DNA from: Streptomyces sp. TLI_235
GTDB lineage: Bacteria > Actinomycetota > Actinomycetes > Streptomycetales > Streptomycetaceae
Direction: 5' to 3'
Length of the DNA stretch: 64,000 nt
Assembly (NCBI GenBank): GCA_002300355.1
Contig: NSGV01000001.1
Location: 1,364,001-1,428,000 of the forward strand
The notes below the pieces were generated by a model that had not been told where the DNA came from, did not search any database, and saw only the letters and a program-made list of their open reading frames with translations. Below are positions 36,201-44,042 of this stretch, in pieces. Made by a program: the position numbers and the translations under genes. How positions within the stretch are numbered: position 1 is the stretch's first letter; each line of letters starts with the position of its first letter.

Positions 36201-36953
36201 ATGCACGTCCTGATCCTCGGCGGCACCACCGAGGCCCGCCGCCTGGCCGCCGTCCTCGCCGAGGAGCGCCCCGGGCTCCGGGTGACCAGCTCGCTGGCGG
36301 GCCGGGTCGCCGAGCCGCGGATGCCGGCGGGCGAGGTGCGGATCGGCGGCTTCGGCGGCTCCGCCGGACTGGCCGACTGGCTGCGGGCCGAGCAGGCGGA
36401 CGCGGTCATCGACGCCACCCATCCCTTCGCCGAGAAGATCAGCCGGAGCGCGGCCACCGCGGCCGCCGAGGTCCATGTTCCCCTGCTCGTCCTGCGGCGT
36501 CCCAGCTGGGTACCGGTCGACGGCGACGACTGGCACCGGGTGGACTCGCTGCCCGAGGCCGCCGACGCGCTGCCGGGGCTCGGCCGCCGGGTCTTCCTGA
36601 CCACCGGTCGGCAGGGCATGGCCGCGTTCGCGCACCTGAAGGAGACGTTCTTCCTGGCCCGGTCCGTGGAGCCGCCGGACCGGCCGCTGCCGCCCCGGCT
36701 GGAGGTCCTGCTCGACCGCGGCCCGTTCACCCTCGACGGCGAGCGCGAGGTGCTCCGCACGTACGCGATCGACGTGCTGGTCACCAAGGACAGCGGCGGC
36801 GCGGCCACCGCCCCCAAGCTGGCCGCCGCGCGCGAACTCGGCCTGCCCGTGGTGATCGTCCGCCGCCCCGAGCTCCCGGCCGGCGTCACCGTCGCCGAGG
36901 ACGTCCCCGGCGCGGTCGGCTGGATGGACGCCCTGGCGGCGGATCAGTCCTGA
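36201..36953 (+). CDS. cobK: Precorrin-6A reductase
   Basis: A 250-aa NADPH-dependent reductase with the CobK/CbiJ opening MHVLILGGTTEARRLAAVLAEERP, DAVIDATHPFAEKISRSAATAAAEVHVPLLVLRRPSW, RRVFLTTGRQGMAAFAHL and VLVTKDSGGAATAPKLAAARELGLPVVIVRRPELP. It reduces the macrocycle before CobL acts. CTGGAG stands five bases before ATG 36201. Its terminal codons overlap the stop of a minus-strand coding remnant (36944). Confidence 0.94.
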   Translation: MHVLILGGTTEARRLAAVLAEERPGLRVTSSLAGRVAEPRMPAGEVRIGGFGGSAGLADWLRAEQADAVIDATHPFAEKISRSAATAAAEVHVPLLVLRRPSWVPVDGDDWHRVDSLPEAADALPGLGRRVFLTTGRQGMAAFAHLKETFFLARSVEPPDRPLPPRLEVLLDRGPFTLDGEREVLRTYAIDVLVTKDSGGAATAPKLAAARELGLPVVIVRRPELPAGVTVAEDVPGAVGWMDALAADQS

Positions 36954-37171
36954 GCCGTCACCGGTTCGAGCCCCGTGCGGAAGGCGCGCACCGCGGCGAT
37001 CCCCGGGTGCTCCGGCTCCAGCAGGCACAGCAACGGTGCGAGCAGGGTCTCGGCCTCCCGCCGGGCCCGGGCCGGACCACCGGCCGCGGCCGGCGCACGG
37101 GCCGGGTTCAGGCGGGTCGAGGCGGTGTGCGGTGATCGGGCCGAGAACCCGGAATCACTGCCTACTCTTCT
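36944..37171 (-). other. Possible gene fragment between cobK and the PolX-type gene
   Basis: A minus-strand open frame of 75 sense codons with strong G/C at third positions and a natural-looking end (EAETLLAPLLCLLEPEHPG, then AAVRAFRTGLEPVTAQD). It has no ATG or GTG near its beginning: the first start-capable codon is an internal TTG, and upstream the frame closes with a stop inside the PolX-type gene. It may be the remnant of a small gene downstream of polX, or chance. I do not recognise it. Confidence 0.25.
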
Positions 37172-38879
37172 TCAGGAAGCGGCGGAGCTTCTGCAGCGGC
37201 CAGGTGTTGACCACCTCGTCCGGGGTGAGCCGGCCGCGCTGGGCGGTGGCGACGCCGAAGCGCAGGTTGTCCAGGTGGACGGTGGCGTGGGCGTCGGTGT
37301 TCACGGCGAAGCGGACGCCGTGGCGGCGGGCGGCGATGATCAGTTCGTCGCCGAGGTCGAGGCGTTCGGGTGAGGCGTTGATCTCCAGGGCGGTGCCGGT
37401 GCGGGCCGCGGCGGCGAAGACGGCGTCCAGGTCGGCGTCGACCGGGCGGCGGCGGCCGAGCAGCCGGGTGGTGGGGTGGCCGATGACGTGCACGTGCGGG
37501 TTCTCGCAGGCGCGGATCAGGCGGCGGGTCTGGGCGTCGCGGTCGAGCGCGAAGGCGGAGTGGATCGAGGCGACGCACAGGTCGAAGCCGGCCAGGAACT
37601 CGGGCGGCCAGTCCACGCCGCCGTCCGGGTCGATGTTGAGCTCGGTGCCGTGCAGCAGCCGCATCCGCCCGTAGGAGCCCTGCAGGGCGCGCAGCCGCTC
37701 GCGCTGGGCGAGCATCTTCTCGTCGGTCATCCGCTGCATGGCGAGGTTCGGCGCGTGGTCGGTGACGGCGACGTAGGACCAGCGGCGGCGGTGGGCGGCC
37801 GCGAGCATCTCCTCCAGCGGGGCCAGGCCGTCGGTCAGGTCGGTGTGGGTGTGCAGGTCGCCGCGGATGTCCTGTTCGGTGACGGGGTCGGCGAGTTCGC
37901 CGTTCAGCGCGTCCTCGATCTCGCCGCGGTCCTCGCGCAGGGTGGGCGGGATCCAGGGCAGGCCGAGCGCGGCGTAGACCTCCTCCTCGGTGCGGGAGGC
38001 GAGCGTGCGGCCGCCGTCGACCTCGAAGAGGCCGTACTCGGAGAGCTTGAGCCCGGCCTTGACGGCGCGGGCGCGCAGTTTGATGTTGTGCGCCTTGGAG
38101 CCGGTGAAGTAGACGAGCGCAGCACCCCAGTCCTCGGCCGGGACGACCCGCAGGTCGACCTGCAGGCCGCGGGTGGTGCGGACGGAGGTCTTGGTGGTGC
38201 CGCTGCCGAGCACCTCGGCGGTGAGCGGGTGGCCGGTGAGGGCGGCCATGAGCGGCGCGGAGTCGGCCGCGGCGGCGAGGATGTCGACGTCGCCGATGGT
38301 CTCGCGCATCCGGCGCAGCGAGCCGGCCCAGGTGCAGCGCTCGCAGCCGGGTGCCGCACGGACGGCGGCGGCGATCTCCTCGGCGAGTGCCAGGGCGGTG
38401 GAGATCAGGACGCGGCCGCCGCCCTGCCGGAGCACCTCGATGCCGTGGACGATGTTCTCGGCGGTGCGGGCGCCGAGGCCGGGGAGGTCGTCGAGGCGCC
38501 CGGTGCGGGCGGCGTCGAGGAGTTCGTCGACGGTGGAGACGCCGAGTTCGCGGTGGACGAGGGCGGCCTTCTTGGGGCCGACGGTGGGGATCGCCATGAT
38601 CTCGCGGACCCCTGGCGGCACCTTGGCGCGCAGGGTGTCGACGGCGGTGACCCGGCCGGTGCCGAGGTACTCGGCGATCTTCTCGGCGGTGGACTTCCCG
38701 ACCCCGGGGATGGCCTGCAGGCCCTTGGCGTCGAGCCCGGCGAGGTCCTCGGGGTGGCCGCCGACGGACCGGGCGGCCTTCTCGTAGGCCCGGGCCCGGT
38801 AGGCGTCGCCGCCGGTGAGCAGGAGCAGGTCGGCGTACTCCTGCAGCAGCGCGCCGACCTCGTCGTTGAGCCGCGGCAT
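37155..38879 (-). CDS. polX: PolX-type DNA polymerase with C-terminal PHP domain
   Basis: A 574-aa protein. Residues 1-75 are the helix-hairpin-helix 8-kDa-like domain (LQAIPGVGKSTAEKIAEYL), with further HhH motifs to about 140 (MAIPTVGPKKAALVHRELG, LPGLGARTAENI). The polymerase-beta-like palm includes GSLRRMRETIGDVDIL (two catalytic Asp) and GLQVDLRVVP (third Asp). The PHP phosphoesterase domain (about 340-574) has DLHTHTDLTDG, VTDHAPN and VNTDAHATVHLDNLRFGV. Family members do gap-filling synthesis with 3'-5' exonuclease or AP-endonuclease activity in base excision repair. All metal ligands appear present. ATG 38879. Confidence 0.9.
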   Translation of the reverse strand: MPRLNDEVGALLQEYADLLLLTGGDAYRARAYEKAARSVGGHPEDLAGLDAKGLQAIPGVGKSTAEKIAEYLGTGRVTAVDTLRAKVPPGVREIMAIPTVGPKKAALVHRELGVSTVDELLDAARTGRLDDLPGLGARTAENIVHGIEVLRQGGGRVLISTALALAEEIAAAVRAAPGCERCTWAGSLRRMRETIGDVDILAAAADSAPLMAALTGHPLTAEVLGSGTTKTSVRTTRGLQVDLRVVPAEDWGAALVYFTGSKAHNIKLRARAVKAGLKLSEYGLFEVDGGRTLASRTEEEVYAALGLPWIPPTLREDRGEIEDALNGELADPVTEQDIRGDLHTHTDLTDGLAPLEEMLAAAHRRRWSYVAVTDHAPNLAMQRMTDEKMLAQRERLRALQGSYGRMRLLHGTELNIDPDGGVDWPPEFLAGFDLCVASIHSAFALDRDAQTRRLIRACENPHVHVIGHPTTRLLGRRRPVDADLDAVFAAAARTGTALEINASPERLDLGDELIIAARRHGVRFAVNTDAHATVHLDNLRFGVATAQRGRLTPDEVVNTWPLQKLRRFLKKSRQ

Positions 38880-38899
38880 GGCTTCAGTCTAGGTCGGCC

Positions 38900-38936
38900 T
38901 TGACATCCGCACCCCTGCGGAATGAATATTCATTCC
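38900..38936 (+). promoter_or_regulatory. Promoter and palindromic operator of the tetR gene
   Basis: A consensus -35 TTGACA (38900-38905) stands 18 bp before GAATAT (38924-38929). A perfect 18-bp palindrome, GGAATGAATATTCATTCC (38919-38936), covers the -10 and ends immediately before GTG 38937. It is the obvious autoregulatory site for the TetR protein. Confidence 0.75.
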
Positions 38937-39530
38937 GTGACCCCGCGCAAGCCCGACCTCGCCCGGCAGCTCATCGACGCCGCCATCGCCCTCTTCGCCG
39001 AACGCACCTACGAGGGCACCCAGATGCCCGCCGTCGCGCAGCGCGCCGGGGTGGGCGTGGGCAGCATCTACCGGTACTTCCCGAGCAAGGAGGCACTCGG
39101 CAACGCCGCCTTCCAGCACGCCAAGCGGGCGCTGCTGGACGAGCTGGCCGCGGCGATGGCCGAGGGCGGCCCGGCCGGCACCATCCGCGAGGAGTTCGGC
39201 CGCTTCTGGCGGGGCTTCACCCGGTACGCGGGCGCCCGCCCCGACGCGTTCGTGTTCCTGGAGCACCAGCAGCACGACACCTTCCTCGCCCCGGAGAGCC
39301 TGGAGCTGGCCGCCGAGATCGACCGGATCGCCGCCGACTTCATCGAGCGCGGCCAGCGGGCCGGCGCGATCCGCGACGGGGACGCCGCCCAGCTGGTGGC
39401 GCTCGCCGTCGGCGCCTTCACCGGGCTGGTCAAGCTGCACCGCGCCGACGGCCTCGGCGCGACGGCCCCCGCGGACCTCGCCGCCGCCGAGGACGCCGTC
39501 TGGGCACTGCTGCACCGCCCGGCCCCCTGA
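38937..39530 (+). CDS. TetR-family transcriptional regulator
   Basis: A 197-aa TetR protein. The N-terminal helix-turn-helix is LIDAAIALFAERTYEGTQMPAVAQRAGVGVGSIYRYFPSKEAL; the C-terminal ligand domain follows (FGRFWRGFTRYAGARPDAFVFLEHQQHDTF). GTG 38937 is preferred: it lies seven bases after the -10 and directly after the operator, so the message would be leaderless. The in-frame ATG 38922 falls inside the -10/operator and has no ribosome site. It probably represses itself and the following short-chain dehydrogenase, 44 bp downstream. Ligand unknown. Confidence 0.85.
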   Translation: MTPRKPDLARQLIDAAIALFAERTYEGTQMPAVAQRAGVGVGSIYRYFPSKEALGNAAFQHAKRALLDELAAAMAEGGPAGTIREEFGRFWRGFTRYAGARPDAFVFLEHQQHDTFLAPESLELAAEIDRIAADFIERGQRAGAIRDGDAAQLVALAVGAFTGLVKLHRADGLGATAPADLAAAEDAVWALLHRPAP

Positions 39531-39574
39531 AGCCCACTCCCCACCCTCACCTCCCCCGGAAAGGCAGGTCCCCG

Positions 39575-40414
39575 ATGACCGCCCCGCAGACCGTCCTGAT
39601 CACCGGCTGCTCCACCGGCATGGGCCGCGAGGCCGCCCTCGCCCTGCACCGGCTCGGCCACCGGGTGGTGGCCACCGCGCGCCGCCCGGAGACCCTCGCC
39701 GACCTGGCCGGCCTCGGTATCGAGACGCTCGCCCTGGACGTCACCGACGAGCAGTCGATGACGGCCGCCGTCGCCCGCGTCGAGGAACTGCACGGCCAGG
39801 TCGACGTCCTCGTCAACAACGCCGCCTACGGGCTGCACCAGCCGGTCGAGCTGGCCTCGCCGGACGACGTCCGCACCCAGTTCGACACCAATGTCTTCGG
39901 CCTCGTCCGGATGGCGCAGCTGGTCCTGCCGGGCATGCGCCGGGCCGGCCGCGGACGGATCGTCAACATCTCCTCCATGGGCGGCCGTTTCTCGCCGCCC
40001 GGGGGCGCCTTCTACCACGCGACCAAGCACGCGGTGGAGGCGATCAGCGACTCGCTGCGGCTGGAGGTCGCGCCGTTCGGCGTCGAGGTCGTCGTCGTCC
40101 AGCCGGGCCCGACCATCACCGGCTTCGGCGGCACCGCGGTCGCGACCATGCCCGACGGCTCCGGCCCGTACGGGTCGTTCACCGCGGCGCTCGCCGACAT
40201 GTACGCCAACAAGGCCTTCACCCGGCGCAGCGGCGCGGTGACGGCGGAGGCGGCGACCAAGGTGATCGTCCGGGCGGCGACCGTCCGCCGGCCGCGGGCC
40301 CGGTACGCGATCGGGGCGATGGCCCGCGGCACGATGATCGCCAAGCGGCTGCTGCCGGACGCGGCCTTCGACGCGGTCATGCGGGTCTCCTTCCCGCTGC
40401 CGAAGGCCGCCTGA
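39575..40414 (+). CDS. Short-chain dehydrogenase/reductase
   Basis: A 279-aa classical SDR. Cofactor motif LITGCSTGMGREAALALHRLGH (TGxxxGxG), then VDVLVNNAAYG (NNAG-like), catalytic Ser in IVNISSMGG and the Y-x-x-x-K pair in FYHATKHAVEAI. The NADP-type basic TARRPETL follows beta strand 2. It acts on an unknown alcohol or ketone. It lies 44 bp after tetR on the same strand, a typical regulator-target pair. GGAAAGG-type ribosome site before ATG 39575. Confidence 0.88.
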   Translation: MTAPQTVLITGCSTGMGREAALALHRLGHRVVATARRPETLADLAGLGIETLALDVTDEQSMTAAVARVEELHGQVDVLVNNAAYGLHQPVELASPDDVRTQFDTNVFGLVRMAQLVLPGMRRAGRGRIVNISSMGGRFSPPGGAFYHATKHAVEAISDSLRLEVAPFGVEVVVVQPGPTITGFGGTAVATMPDGSGPYGSFTAALADMYANKAFTRRSGAVTAEAATKVIVRAATVRRPRARYAIGAMARGTMIAKRLLPDAAFDAVMRVSFPLPKAA

Positions 40415-40468
40415 CGGCGGATCGGCCGCCCGGGCCGAAAAGGAGTGCACCGGACGGGCCGGACGCGC

Positions 40469-40474
40469 TAGCCT
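40469..40474 (+). promoter_or_regulatory. Candidate -10 for the thrS2 leader transcript
   Basis: TAGCCT ends seven bases before the leader-peptide ATG at 40482, so transcription should start at the ATG itself. The -35 is weak. Confidence 0.45.
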
Positions 40475-40481
40475 CGGTCGT

Positions 40482-40538
40482 ATGAAGCACCAGCGCGCTG
40501 CCGCGACGACGACGCCGGAGAGAGTCCCGGCGCGCTGA
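40482..40538 (+). CDS. Leader peptide with three consecutive Thr codons (attenuator of thrS2)
   Basis: An 18-codon reading frame, MKHQRAAATTTPERVPAR, with ACG ACG ACG at 40506-40514 and a TGA stop at 40536-40538. There is no ribosome site; a -10 element places the transcript start at the ATG, the usual leaderless arrangement of streptomycete attenuator peptides. A strong hairpin begins 12 bases after the stop, and a threonyl-tRNA synthetase gene follows. Ribosome stalling on the Thr codons when charged tRNA-Thr is scarce would favour read-through. A competing antiterminator pairing (for example GTCCCGG near 40524 with CCGGGGC) is possible but not folded here. Confidence 0.7.
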   Translation: MKHQRAAATTTPERVPAR

Positions 40539-40550
40539 CACCTGCTGTCC

Positions 40551-40580
40551 GAAGCCCCGGGGCGAGTGCCCCGGGGCTTC
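40551..40580 (+). terminator. Attenuator hairpin upstream of thrS2
   Basis: A perfect 13-bp stem (GAAGCCCCGGGGC, 40551-40563, with 40568-40580) around the loop GAGT. It lies between the Thr-rich leader peptide and the synthetase gene, 46 bp before its ATG. Confidence 0.75.
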
Positions 40581-40626
40581 GTGCTGTGCCCGGTCACCCG
40601 CTCCGGCATCCCCGAGGGAGACCGCG

Positions 40627-41853
40627 ATGCACGACCACCTCGATCCGAAGGACCACCGCCGCCTCGGCCGCGAGCTGGACCTGTTCGACACCGACCGGCT
40701 GATCGGAGCCGGCCTGCCGTACTGGCTGCCGGACGGCGCCGCGGTGCGGCACGCCCTGGAGGAGTACGTCCGGGAGGTGGAGCGGCGGGCCGGCTACCGG
40801 CACGTCCACTCGCCGGTGCTCGGCAAACGCGAGCTGTACGAGATCTCCGGGCACTGGGCGCACTACGGCGAGGACATGTTCCCGCCGATGCGGCTCGGCG
40901 GCGAGGAGGTGGTGCTGCGGCCCAGCCTCTGCCCGCACCACGCGGTGATCTTCCGCTCCCGGCCGCGCAGCCACCACGAGCTGCCGCTGCGGATGGCGGA
41001 GCTCGGCGGCATGTTCCGCTCCGAACTGTCGGGCGTGCTCGGCGGGCTGACCAGGGTCCGGGCGATCCAGCTGAACGACGCGCACATCTTCTGCCGGCCC
41101 GAGCAGGTCGCCGAGGAGGTGCGGTCGGCACTGGCGCTGATCCACCGGGCCTACCGGGCACTCGGCATCGAACCGGCCCGGCACCGCCTCTCGCTGCCCG
41201 CCGAGGGCGGCAAGTACGTGGCCGACCCGGAGATGTGGCGGCGCGCCGGCCGGCTGCTCGCCGAGGCACTGGACGAGGCCGGCGTGGCGTACGAGGCGGA
41301 GGTCGGCGAGGCCGCCTTCTACGGGCCGAAGATCGACGTCCAGGTGGTGGACCGGGCCGGGCGCGAGGCCACCCTCTCCACCGTCCAGGTCGACTTCCAC
41401 CAGCCGGCCCGGTTCGACCTCGGCTACATCGGGGCGGACGGCGCCCGGCACCGGCCGGTGATGGTGCACCGGGCGGTGATCGGCAGTGTGGAACGCGCGG
41501 TGGCACACCTGCTGGAGGTGCACCAAGGGGCGTTCCCGGCCTGGCTGGCGCCCGTCCAACTGGTGGTGCTGCCCGTCTCCGAGGAGCAACTGCCGCAGGC
41601 CGGGGCCCTGGTCCGGCAGGCCGTCGAACAGGGCCTGCGGGCCGAACTCGCCGACCCGCGGGCGGGCACCCTCGCGGCCCGGGTGCGGGCCGGCCGGCTG
41701 GTGCCGTACCAGGCGGTGCTCGGTGCGGCGGAGGCCGCCGAGGGGCTGGTGTCGCTGCGCCTGCGGGACGGCCGGCGGATGGGGCCGGTGCCCGTCGCCG
41801 AGGCGTTGGGACTGATCAACGACCAGGTCGAGGCCGGACGCTCGGGCGGGTAG
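40627..41853 (+). CDS. thrS2: Threonyl-tRNA synthetase lacking the N-terminal editing domains
   Basis: A 408-aa class II synthetase, against about 640-660 aa for full ThrRS. The TGS and N2 editing domains are missing; the protein starts directly at the catalytic core. Class II motif 2 reads GMFRSELSGVLGGLTRVRAIQLNDAHIF and motif 3 MVHRAVIGSVERAVAHLLE. The zinc ligands Cys (RPSLCPHH), His (NDAHIFC) and His (MVHRA) are all in place, so it should activate threonine. The anticodon-binding domain follows (WLAPVQLVVLPVSEEQ, then LVPYQAVLGAAEAAEGLVSLRLRDGR). A second, full-length ThrRS is presumably encoded elsewhere. The gene sits behind an apparent Thr attenuator. GAGGGAGA precedes the ATG. Confidence 0.88.
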   Translation: MHDHLDPKDHRRLGRELDLFDTDRLIGAGLPYWLPDGAAVRHALEEYVREVERRAGYRHVHSPVLGKRELYEISGHWAHYGEDMFPPMRLGGEEVVLRPSLCPHHAVIFRSRPRSHHELPLRMAELGGMFRSELSGVLGGLTRVRAIQLNDAHIFCRPEQVAEEVRSALALIHRAYRALGIEPARHRLSLPAEGGKYVADPEMWRRAGRLLAEALDEAGVAYEAEVGEAAFYGPKIDVQVVDRAGREATLSTVQVDFHQPARFDLGYIGADGARHRPVMVHRAVIGSVERAVAHLLEVHQGAFPAWLAPVQLVVLPVSEEQLPQAGALVRQAVEQGLRAELADPRAGTLAARVRAGRLVPYQAVLGAAEAAEGLVSLRLRDGRRMGPVPVAEALGLINDQVEAGRSGG

Positions 41854-41859
41854 CGGGAA

Positions 41860-41899
41860 CCCCGGGGGCGCGCGGGAGGTGCCCCGCGCGCCCCCGGGG
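41860..41899. terminator. Bidirectional hairpin between thrS2 and cobIJ
   Basis: A 17-bp perfect stem (41860-41876 with 41883-41899; core CCCGGGGGCGCGCGGG) with a 6-base loop, located between the converging thrS2 and cobIJ stop codons. Confidence 0.8.
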
Positions 41900-41913
41900 G
41901 TGGCCGTCGCCGG

Positions 41914-43419
41914 TCAGTCCTCCGGGTAGCGGCGGGGGGTCCACACCACGTCGGTGTCGTTGCCGCGGCGGACGAGACGGGTCTGGGAGGAGCCGATGAG
42001 CAGCAGGGTACGCATGTCGACCTCGGCCGGGTCGAGGTCGGCGAGCCGGACGGTGCGGACCCGTTCGGTCGGGCCGCCGACGTCGCGGGCCATCACCACC
42101 GGGGTGTCGGCGGCGCGGTACTCCAGCATCAGGTCGCGGGCCAGCCCGACCTGGGTGGTGCGCGACTTCGAGCCGGGGTTGTACAGCGCCAGCACCAGGT
42201 CGGCCTCGGCGGCGGAGCGCAGCCGCCGGGCGATGACCTCCCACGGCTTGAGCCGGTCGGAGAGCGAGACCACGGCGTAGTCGTGGCCGAGCGGGGCGCC
42301 GGCCCGGGAGGCGGCGGCGTGCGCGGCGGTCATGCCGGGCAGCACCCGGACGGGCACCTCGCGGTACGGGTCCTCGCCGGCGGCCTCCAGGACGGCGCTG
42401 GCCATCGCGAAGACGCCCGGGTCGCCGGAGGAGACGACCGCGACCCGCCGGCCGCGGCGGGCCAGGTCGAGGGCGAACTCGGCGCGCACCGACTCGACCT
42501 TGTTGTCGGAGCCGTGCCGGACCTGGCCGGGGCGGACGGGCACCCGGTCCAGGTAGGTGGTGTAGCCGACCAGGTCGGTGGCGGCGGCGAGGGCGCCGCG
42601 GGCCTCCGGGGTGAGCCAGAGCGGTCCGGCCGGGCCGGTGCCGACGACCACGACCTCGCCGGGCCCGGTCGGTTCGGGCAGGTCCAGCGGCGCGACCTTG
42701 CTGGGCAGCACGGCCACCGAGAAGTACGGGACGGTGTCGGCCTCGACCTCGGCCAGTGGCACCGTGCGCTCGCCCTCCATGAAGGCCCGTTCGACGTACT
42801 GCGCGTCGTGGAGCCGGCCAGCCCGTTCCAGGGCGCGGCGGACGGCCGGGAAGGTCCGGCCGAGCTTCATGATCACGGCCGAGTCGGCGGCGGCGATCCG
42901 GGCGGTGAGTTCCTCCTCCGGCAGGGTGCCGGGGATGATCGTCAGGGTCTCCTCGGCCTCCACCAGGGCGGTGCCGAGCCGGGCCGCGGCGGCGCTGACG
43001 GAGGTCACGCCGGGCACCACCTCGGTCGGGTAGCGGTGCGCGAGACGCTTGTGCATGTGCTGGTACGAGCCGTAGAACAGCGGGTCGCCCTCGGCGAGGA
43101 CGACGACGTCGCGGCCCGCGTCCAGGTGGGCGGCGAGCCGGGCGGAGGCCTCCTCGTAGAAGTCGTCCAGTGCGCCGCGGTAGCCGCCCGGGTGGTCGGT
43201 GGTCTCCACCGTGATCGGGTAGACCAGCTTCTCCTCGATCTGGCCGCCGGTCAGGTACCGGTCGGCGATCGAGCGGGCGATGGAGCGGCCGTGCCGGGCG
43301 CTGTGGTAAGCCACCACGTCGGCCTTGCCGATGAGTTCGGCGGCACGGACGGTGATCAGCGAGGGGTCGCCGGGGCCGAGGCCGACGCCGTACAGCCGGC
43401 CGGTCTGCTGCTCGGTCAC
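41914..43419 (-). CDS. cobIJ: Fused precorrin-2 C20-methyltransferase / precorrin-3B C17-methyltransferase
   Basis: A 501-aa fusion of two tetrapyrrole methyltransferases. The CobI half (1-245) opens [23 protein letters not shown] and has [20 protein letters not shown] and [16 protein letters not shown]. The CobJ half (about 252-501) starts [39 protein letters not shown] and has [18 protein letters not shown] and [22 protein letters not shown]. The halves methylate C20 and then C17 with ring contraction. The GTG start overlaps the cobH stop as GTGA. Last gene of the cobG-cobH-cobIJ operon. Confidence 0.95.
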   Translation of the reverse strand: MTEQQTGRLYGVGLGPGDPSLITVRAAELIGKADVVAYHSARHGRSIARSIADRYLTGGQIEEKLVYPITVETTDHPGGYRGALDDFYEEASARLAAHLDAGRDVVVLAEGDPLFYGSYQHMHKRLAHRYPTEVVPGVTSVSAAAARLGTALVEAEETLTIIPGTLPEEELTARIAAADSAVIMKLGRTFPAVRRALERAGRLHDAQYVERAFMEGERTVPLAEVEADTVPYFSVAVLPSKVAPLDLPEPTGPGEVVVVGTGPAGPLWLTPEARGALAAATDLVGYTTYLDRVPVRPGQVRHGSDNKVESVRAEFALDLARRGRRVAVVSSGDPGVFAMASAVLEAAGEDPYREVPVRVLPGMTAAHAAASRAGAPLGHDYAVVSLSDRLKPWEVIARRLRSAAEADLVLALYNPGSKSRTTQVGLARDLMLEYRAADTPVVMARDVGGPTERVRTVRLADLDPAEVDMRTLLLIGSSQTRLVRRGNDTDVVWTPRRYPED

Positions 43420-44042
43420 TCTTCTTCACTCGCAATCGCGTTGACGGCGGCGGCGGCGATCGCGCTGCCGCCGCGCCGGCCGCGCACCACCAGGTGCTCC
43501 AGGCCGGACGGGTGCTCGGCCAGGGCCTGCTTGGACTCGGCGGCGCCGATGAAGCCGACCGGCACGCCGATCACCGCGGCCGGGCGGGGCGCGCCCGCCT
43601 CGATCATCTCCAGCAGCCGGAACAGCGAGGTCGGCGCGTTGCCGACGGCGACCACGGCGCCTTCCAGCCGGGGCAGCCACAGCTCCATGGCGGCGGCGCT
43701 GCGGGTGTTGCCCATCTTCTTGGCGAGGTCGGGCACCGAGGGGTCGGTGAGGGTGCAGATCACCTCGTTGTCGGCGGGCAGCCGCTTTCGGGTGACGCCG
43801 CTGGCGACCATGTTGACGTCGCAGAGGATCGGCGCGCCGGCGTGCAGCGCCTTGCGGGCCGAGGCGACCACGCCGGGCGAGTACACCAGGTCCTCGACCA
43901 GGTCGGTCATGCCGCAGGCGTGGATCATCCGCACCGTGACCCGGGCGACGTCGGCGGGCAGGGCGGCCAGGTCGGCCTCGGCCCGGATGGTGGCAAAGGA
44001 CTGCCGGTAGATGGCGGCGCCGTCCTTCTCGTACTCGATCAC
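43416..44042 (-). CDS. cobH: Precorrin-8X methylmutase
   Basis: A 208-aa CobH. It opens [25 protein letters not shown] and holds the catalytic His segment [23 protein letters not shown], then [28 protein letters not shown] and [37 protein letters not shown]. It moves the C11 methyl to C12, giving hydrogenobyrinate. Its GTG overlaps the cobG stop and its own stop overlaps the cobIJ GTG, so three genes are coupled in translation. Confidence 0.95.
   Translation of the reverse strand: MIEYEKDGAAIYRQSFATIRAEADLAALPADVARVTVRMIHACGMTDLVEDLVYSPGVVASARKALHAGAPILCDVNMVASGVTRKRLPADNEVICTLTDPSVPDLAKKMGNTRSAAAMELWLPRLEGAVVAVGNAPTSLFRLLEMIEAGAPRPAAVIGVPVGFIGAAESKQALAEHPSGLEHLVVRGRRGGSAIAAAAVNAIASEEE

Noticed and set aside
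38922..38936. ATG 38922 as the tetR start
   Set aside because: It sits inside the -10/operator palindrome and has no ribosome site; GTG 38937 fits a leaderless start better.
39068..41506. An 812-codon minus-strand frame opposite tetR, SDR and thrS2
   Set aside because: It spans three recognised plus-strand genes and the attenuator; the translation is low complexity.
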